Below, one piece after another: positions 14,209 through 17,267 of a stretch of 17,267 nucleotides of DNA. The stretch is from NCBI GenBank assembly GCA_021296025.1, contig JAGWBF010000022.1:9003-26269 (forward strand). The letters are read 5' to 3'. The stretch comes from Dehalococcoidia bacterium. Its GTDB lineage: Bacteria; Chloroflexota; Dehalococcoidia; Lucifugimonadales; JAGWBF01. Made by a program: the position numbers and the translations under genes. Each line of letters starts with the position of its first letter. Position 1 is the stretch's first letter. Under the pieces are notes generated by a model. It searched no databases, was not told where the DNA came from, and saw only the letters and a program-made list of their open reading frames with translations.

Positions 14209-14585
14209 CCACCGCCTACGTTGACACCTCGGTCATAGTAGCGATCGCATTCCAGGAGCAGGGTTCAGTCCAGATTGCCCGGCGCCTGGAGGATTGCACC
14301 CGCTGGATATCCTCGAACCTGCTGGAAGCCGAGCTAAGGGCAACCTTTGCCAGGGAAGAACAACACCTGGACCCAAGCACCCTTTCCGGCATCGACTGGG
14401 TCCTACCCGACAGGTCCCTATCCCCCGAGTTTGCTGCTGCCCTCAGAGCGGGATACCTGCGAGGCGCCGACCTGTGGCATATCGCCACCGCCCTCTACGT
14501 GGCCCCCAAGCCCGGGGATATCTTCTTCATCACCGCCGACCATAGGCAGCGGGAAGTAGCCACCTCCCTGGGCTTCCAGGTGTGA
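14205..14585 (+). CDS. vapC: VapC-type PIN-domain ribonuclease toxin
   Basis: A 126-residue PIN-domain protein, the toxin of a type II module; these are Mg-dependent RNases that usually cut tRNA or rRNA loops and stop translation. The acidic active site is intact by eye: D7 (YVDTSV), E43 (LLEAELR), D89 (RGADLWHIATAL) and D112 (ITADHRQ). Length is normal. It begins at a GTG overlapping the antitoxin stop by 4 bases, the standard coupled layout. No promoter of its own is visible. Conserved catalytic residues suggest an active toxin controlled by the upstream antitoxin. The RNA target cannot be told from sequence. Confidence 0.9.
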   Translation: MTTAYVDTSVIVAIAFQEQGSVQIARRLEDCTRWISSNLLEAELRATFAREEQHLDPSTLSGIDWVLPDRSLSPEFAAALRAGYLRGADLWHIATALYVAPKPGDIFFITADHRQREVATSLGFQV

Positions 14586-14672
14586 TCTCAGTGCTGGCAC
14601 ACTACGGACGCCTGGTCACGAGGGCATTGAAGCGGACCCACCAACAGGTTACGATTTGGGGGAGGGACTGAT

Positions 14673-14993
14673 ATGCCAATGAAGGACCCACCGCATCCTG
14701 GAATTGCCGTTCGCCATGACTGCCTGGAACCCCTCGGGCTGAGTGTGACCGAAGCGGCCCAGAGACTGGGAGTGAGTCGAAAACAGCTATCCAGCATCGT
14801 GAACTGCCGTTCCGGTATCTCTCCAGATATGGCGATTCGCCTGGACAAGGCCTTCGGGGGAGGCGCCTCTACCTGGTACTGGATGCAAGCAGCCTACGAC
14901 ATGGCCCAAGCAGCAAGCCGTGCCGACAGCATAGTTGTGGAACCGATAGGCTTGGCGCCGACATTCCAGCCCACCGCAGATCGGCGAGGTTAA
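14673..14993 (+). CDS. higA: HigA-like XRE-family antitoxin without an adjacent HigB
   Basis: A 106-residue protein with the HigA addiction-module layout: an N-terminal HPG lead-in, a helix-turn-helix at about 24-44 (LSVTEAAQRLGVSRKQLSSI), then SPDMAIRLDKAFGGGASTWYWMQAAYDMAQA, which is characteristic of HigA. The cognate toxin HigB normally precedes it. Here the 87 bases between vapC and this gene are too short for one, and the gene downstream is a DNA methyltransferase. It may be an orphan antitoxin, a regulator of the methyltransferase operon, or an antitoxin working with a distant toxin. GGAGGG 6 bases upstream makes the ATG at 14673 secure. The methyltransferase starts 7 bases after its stop, so the two are almost certainly co-transcribed. 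Confidence 0.88.
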   Translation: MPMKDPPHPGIAVRHDCLEPLGLSVTEAAQRLGVSRKQLSSIVNCRSGISPDMAIRLDKAFGGGASTWYWMQAAYDMAQAASRADSIVVEPIGLAPTFQPTADRRG

Positions 14994-15000
14994 CCCAGCT

Positions 15001-16644
15001 ATGCCCAACACTCTCTACTACGGGGACAACCTGGACATACTCAGGGGGCACATCGCCGACGAGTCGGTGGACCTTGTGTACCTGGATCCGCCCTTCAACT
15101 CCAACGCGTCCTATAACGTGCTGTTCAAGGAGCGGACAGGCGAGGAGTCGCCAGCCCAGATAAGGGCTTTCACCGACACCTGGGAGTGGACCCAGGAGAC
15201 GGAGCGCACCTACGAGCAGGATATCATCCTGCACCCGGGGACGCCGGCGGCGGTGAAGGATATGATGTCCGCCTTCCGCCAGTTCGTTGGGCGAAACGCC
15301 ATGATGGCCTACCTGGTGATGATGACGCCCCGCCTGGTGGAGCTGCGCCGCGTGCTGAAGCCCACCGGGATTCTTTATCTCCACTGCGACCCCACCGCCA
15401 GCCACTATCTGAAGATAGTGTTGGATACGGTGTTTGGGAAGGAGAGTTTTAGGAACGAGATCACATGGAGGCGGTCCCATCCCAAGGGTCTAGCATTTAC
15501 CCGCTTCGCTTCAAACCATGATGTAATTCTAGCATATAGCTCAGGTGAACCCGTTACGTGGAATGCAACATATACCGCCAACCCCCGTGCTTTTGAGCAG
15601 TACACTCACATCGAAGAAGGGACAGGTCGGAGGTACCAACTGACCAGCTTACTGAACCCGAATCCAAACCGCCCAAATCTGACTTACGAATTTAAGGGCG
15701 TAACTAAGGTTTGGCGTTGGACAAGAGAACGCATGGAGCAGGCTGATCAAAACGGGTTGATAGTTGTTCCTCGAGGCGGGAATGGGATACCCAGACTGAA
15801 AAGATACCTCGATGAGCAGGAGGGGATACCGGTGGGTGACACTTGGGAAGATATTCCAATTGCGGCCGGCCGGGAGAGGCTCGGCTACCCCACACAGAAG
15901 CCTCTAGCCCTCCTCGAGCGCATCATCCAAGCTTCGTCCAACGAAGAGGATGTAGTGTTGGACCCCTTCTGCGGGTGCGGCACTGCGGTGGCGGCCGCCG
16001 AGAAGCTGAATCGCCAGTGGATCGGGATAGATATAACCCACCTTGCCGTAGCGTTGATGAAGAGCCGCTTGAAGACCGCCTTCGGTCTGGAGCCGGGCCA
16101 GGACTACGAGGTTGTCGGGGAACCCCAGGATGCGGGGAGCGCCCGGGCCTTGTGGGAGCAGGACCCTTTCCAGTTCCAGTTCTGGGCGGTGTCCCTGCTC
16201 CAGGGCCAGCCACAACTGGACCAGAGGAGGGGCGCCGACGGAGGCATTGACGGCACCCTCCACTTCATCGACGGGCCAAAACGGTCGGCCCACAAGATCA
16301 TCATCCAGGTCAAGGGAGGCAATGTGTCCGTCTCCCAGGTGCGGGACCTTAAAGGGGTGGTGGAGCGGGAGCAGGCGTCTTTGGGCCTCTTTATCAGCTT
16401 GGATGAACCCACGGGCCCCATGAAGACGGAGGCCGCCAGTGGTGGCTTCTTCCACTCGGACATCTGGCAGAAGGACTACCCCAAGATACAGATCCGGACG
16501 ATATCCGAAATGCTTGGAGGCCACGGATTCGACCTTCCACCTCATCCGTCCATGTACCAAGCAGCCCAGCGGGTGCAGCGAACCGAAGGGCACCAGGGGG
16601 AGCTACTCGCCAGCCCCGGCAAAACTGAAGAGGCAGAAGCCTAG
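15001..16644 (+). CDS. beta-class DNA methyltransferase fused to an Mrr-like nuclease domain
   Basis: A 547-residue two-part protein. Residues 1-370 are an N6-adenine or N4-cytosine DNA methyltransferase with beta-class motif order: catalytic DPPF (29-32) first, then a variable target-recognition region (about 141-280), YPTQKP (296-301), and the S-adenosylmethionine motif DPFCGCGTA (321-329). Residues 385-510 resemble an Mrr-type PD-(D/E)xK domain: GADGGIDG (411-418, D417) followed by QVK (436-438), then VRDLKGVVEREQA and GLFISLDEPT. If active, one polypeptide would both modify and cut DNA. A separate nuclease or specificity gene is not seen. The target-recognition stretch is about 50 % GC against 57-72 % on either side, suggesting exchange. 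The gene begins 7 bases after a HigA-like gene, and its stop is 2 bases from the convergent VWA gene. The target sequence is unknown. Confidence 0.88.
   Translation: MPNTLYYGDNLDILRGHIADESVDLVYLDPPFNSNASYNVLFKERTGEESPAQIRAFTDTWEWTQETERTYEQDIILHPGTPAAVKDMMSAFRQFVGRNAMMAYLVMMTPRLVELRRVLKPTGILYLHCDPTASHYLKIVLDTVFGKESFRNEITWRRSHPKGLAFTRFASNHDVILAYSSGEPVTWNATYTANPRAFEQYTHIEEGTGRRYQLTSLLNPNPNRPNLTYEFKGVTKVWRWTRERMEQADQNGLIVVPRGGNGIPRLKRYLDEQEGIPVGDTWEDIPIAAGRERLGYPTQKPLALLERIIQASSNEEDVVLDPFCGCGTAVAAAEKLNRQWIGIDITHLAVALMKSRLKTAFGLEPGQDYEVVGEPQDAGSARALWEQDPFQFQFWAVSLLQGQPQLDQRRGADGGIDGTLHFIDGPKRSAHKIIIQVKGGNVSVSQVRDLKGVVEREQASLGLFISLDEPTGPMKTEAASGGFFHSDIWQKDYPKIQIRTISEMLGGHGFDLPPHPSMYQAAQRVQRTEGHQGELLASPGKTEEAEA
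15421..15840 (+). other. low-GC target-recognition segment inside the methyltransferase gene
   Basis: By hand count 212 of 420 bases are G or C (50.5 %). Lines sampled in the first 420 bases of the gene give 57-65 %, and lines sampled after the segment give 68-72 %. The segment encodes residues 141-280, between the DPPF and SAM motifs, where the target-recognition domain of beta-class enzymes lies. The frame is intact. The change in composition suggests the domain came from another genome. Confidence 0.6.
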
Positions 16645-16646
16645 CC

Positions 16647-17267
16647 CTACTTCTTCAAGTACGCCGGCAGGCGCTTGAGCTGCTCCAGGTTGCGGGCTGA
16701 AGCAAACAGATCGACATAGGGGCGAGCGGCCTTCAACCCTTGGGTCAGGGGCTGGTAGTCGGGAGTGCCCAGCAGGGGGTTGAGCCACACCACCTGGTAC
16801 ACCCGACGCTTCAGCTTGGCGAGTTCCTCCGCCAGGTCGTCGGGGGTCCCCGTATCCCAGCCGTCGCTCAACAGCACAAGCGTTGTGTTCCGCTCCAGGA
16901 GCTGGCCGAACTCGCCATTCAGGGTCTTCAAGGACTCGCCGATGCGGGTCCCTCCCGACCAATGCCTCACCTTGTCCCCGACCTGCTCCAATGCCCCCTG
17001 AAAGGTGGGGGCACGCATCTCCTGGGTCACCCTGGTCAGGGAGGTGCTGAAGACGAAGGTCTCCACGCGGCCCGCCCTCTGGCCCAGGGCATAGACCACC
17101 TGTAGCAACAGCTTGGCGTACCGGTCCATAGAGCCGCTGACGTCCAGCAAGACAACCAGTCGGGGGTGGTGGAGCTTCTTTTTCCTGCGGGGCAGCTCGA
17201 CGATCTCCATCCCGTAGTTCATGTTGCGATGGAGGGCTTCGCGCAGGTCGGGGCGGCCCCTCCGACG
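16647..17267 (-). CDS. CoxE-type VWA-domain protein (5' end outside window)
   Basis: The C-terminal part (206 residues visible) of a VWA protein of the CoxE family, whose members work with a MoxR-type AAA ATPase in maturing metal enzymes such as CO dehydrogenase, or in other cofactor-insertion steps. The metal-ion-dependent adhesion site is complete: DVSGSM in VVLLDVSGSMDRYAKLL, a Thr in SGGTRIGESL, and an Asp in LLSDGWDTG. The frame remains open to the right edge with RRRGRPDLREALHRN, the typical CoxE lead-in, so the internal ATG at 17222 is not the true start and the gene continues beyond the window. It ends 2 bases from the convergent methyltransferase stop. The client enzyme cannot be deduced without the neighbours. 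Confidence 0.88.
   Translation of the reverse strand, partial: RRRGRPDLREALHRNMNYGMEIVELPRRKKKLHHPRLVVLLDVSGSMDRYAKLLLQVVYALGQRAGRVETFVFSTSLTRVTQEMRAPTFQGALEQVGDKVRHWSGGTRIGESLKTLNGEFGQLLERNTTLVLLSDGWDTGTPDDLAEELAKLKRRVYQVVWLNPLLGTPDYQPLTQGLKAARPYVDLFASARNLEQLKRLPAYLKK

Noticed and set aside
1..17267. CRISPR array, tRNA, rRNA, transposon ends
   Set aside because: No regularly spaced repeats, cloverleaf-like sequence, rRNA core or transposase frame was seen on either strand.

Overview
The window is about 60-65 % GC by eye, densely coded, and carries 16 protein genes and one gene remnant. No rRNA, tRNA, insertion sequence or CRISPR array was found. The mix of genes suggests a high-GC, probably single-membrane bacterium, most likely a Chloroflexota lineage such as Dehalococcoidia or SAR202-like. 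It combines a PIG-L deacetylase, a Rieske oxygenase, a thiamine-diphosphate decarboxylase-like enzyme, a DUF35/thiolase pair and a complete Asp23/Gls24-AmaP-DUF2273 set. The taxonomic call is an inference from gene content and not from a marker gene.

Left part (1-4050): a PIG-L/LmbE deacetylase gene on the plus strand meets a minus-strand run of three genes: a Rieske non-haem iron oxygenase, the wreck of an NCS2 nucleobase permease, and a cytosine-deaminase-like amidohydrolase. The minus-strand genes look like an uptake and breakdown unit for an N-heterocyclic compound whose transporter has been lost by an internal deletion. The amidohydrolase has Gln where cytosine deaminase has its catalytic Glu.

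Middle (4050-10040): comEC (DNA uptake channel) lies downstream of a TATAAT box and a 20-codon ORF that overlaps its start codon. Next comes a well-formed promoter driving a VOC-fold metalloenzyme and an SMP-30/gluconolactonase-type enzyme. A 16-bp perfect hairpin then separates this operon from a convergent benzoylformate-decarboxylase-like enzyme, which has its own promoter on the minus strand.

Right-middle (10140-13830): an envelope and metabolism operon. Two Asp23 paralogues (72 of 122 aligned residues identical) are followed by the AmaP-like membrane anchor and a small DUF2273 membrane protein. A DUF35 zinc-ribbon/OB protein and a SCP-x-type thiolase follow closely and probably form one acyl-CoA enzyme complex.

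Right end (13870-17267): a selfish or defence-type block. It holds a Phd/VapB-like antitoxin, a VapC PIN toxin, a HigA-like antitoxin without an adjacent toxin, and a beta-class DNA methyltransferase fused to an Mrr-like nuclease domain. The antitoxin promoter is unusual: its whole 17-bp spacer is two copies of an 8-bp repeat, and the start codon sits at the expected transcription start. The methyltransferase has a segment of distinctly lower GC where its target-recognition domain should be. A convergent CoxE-type VWA protein gene runs off the right edge.
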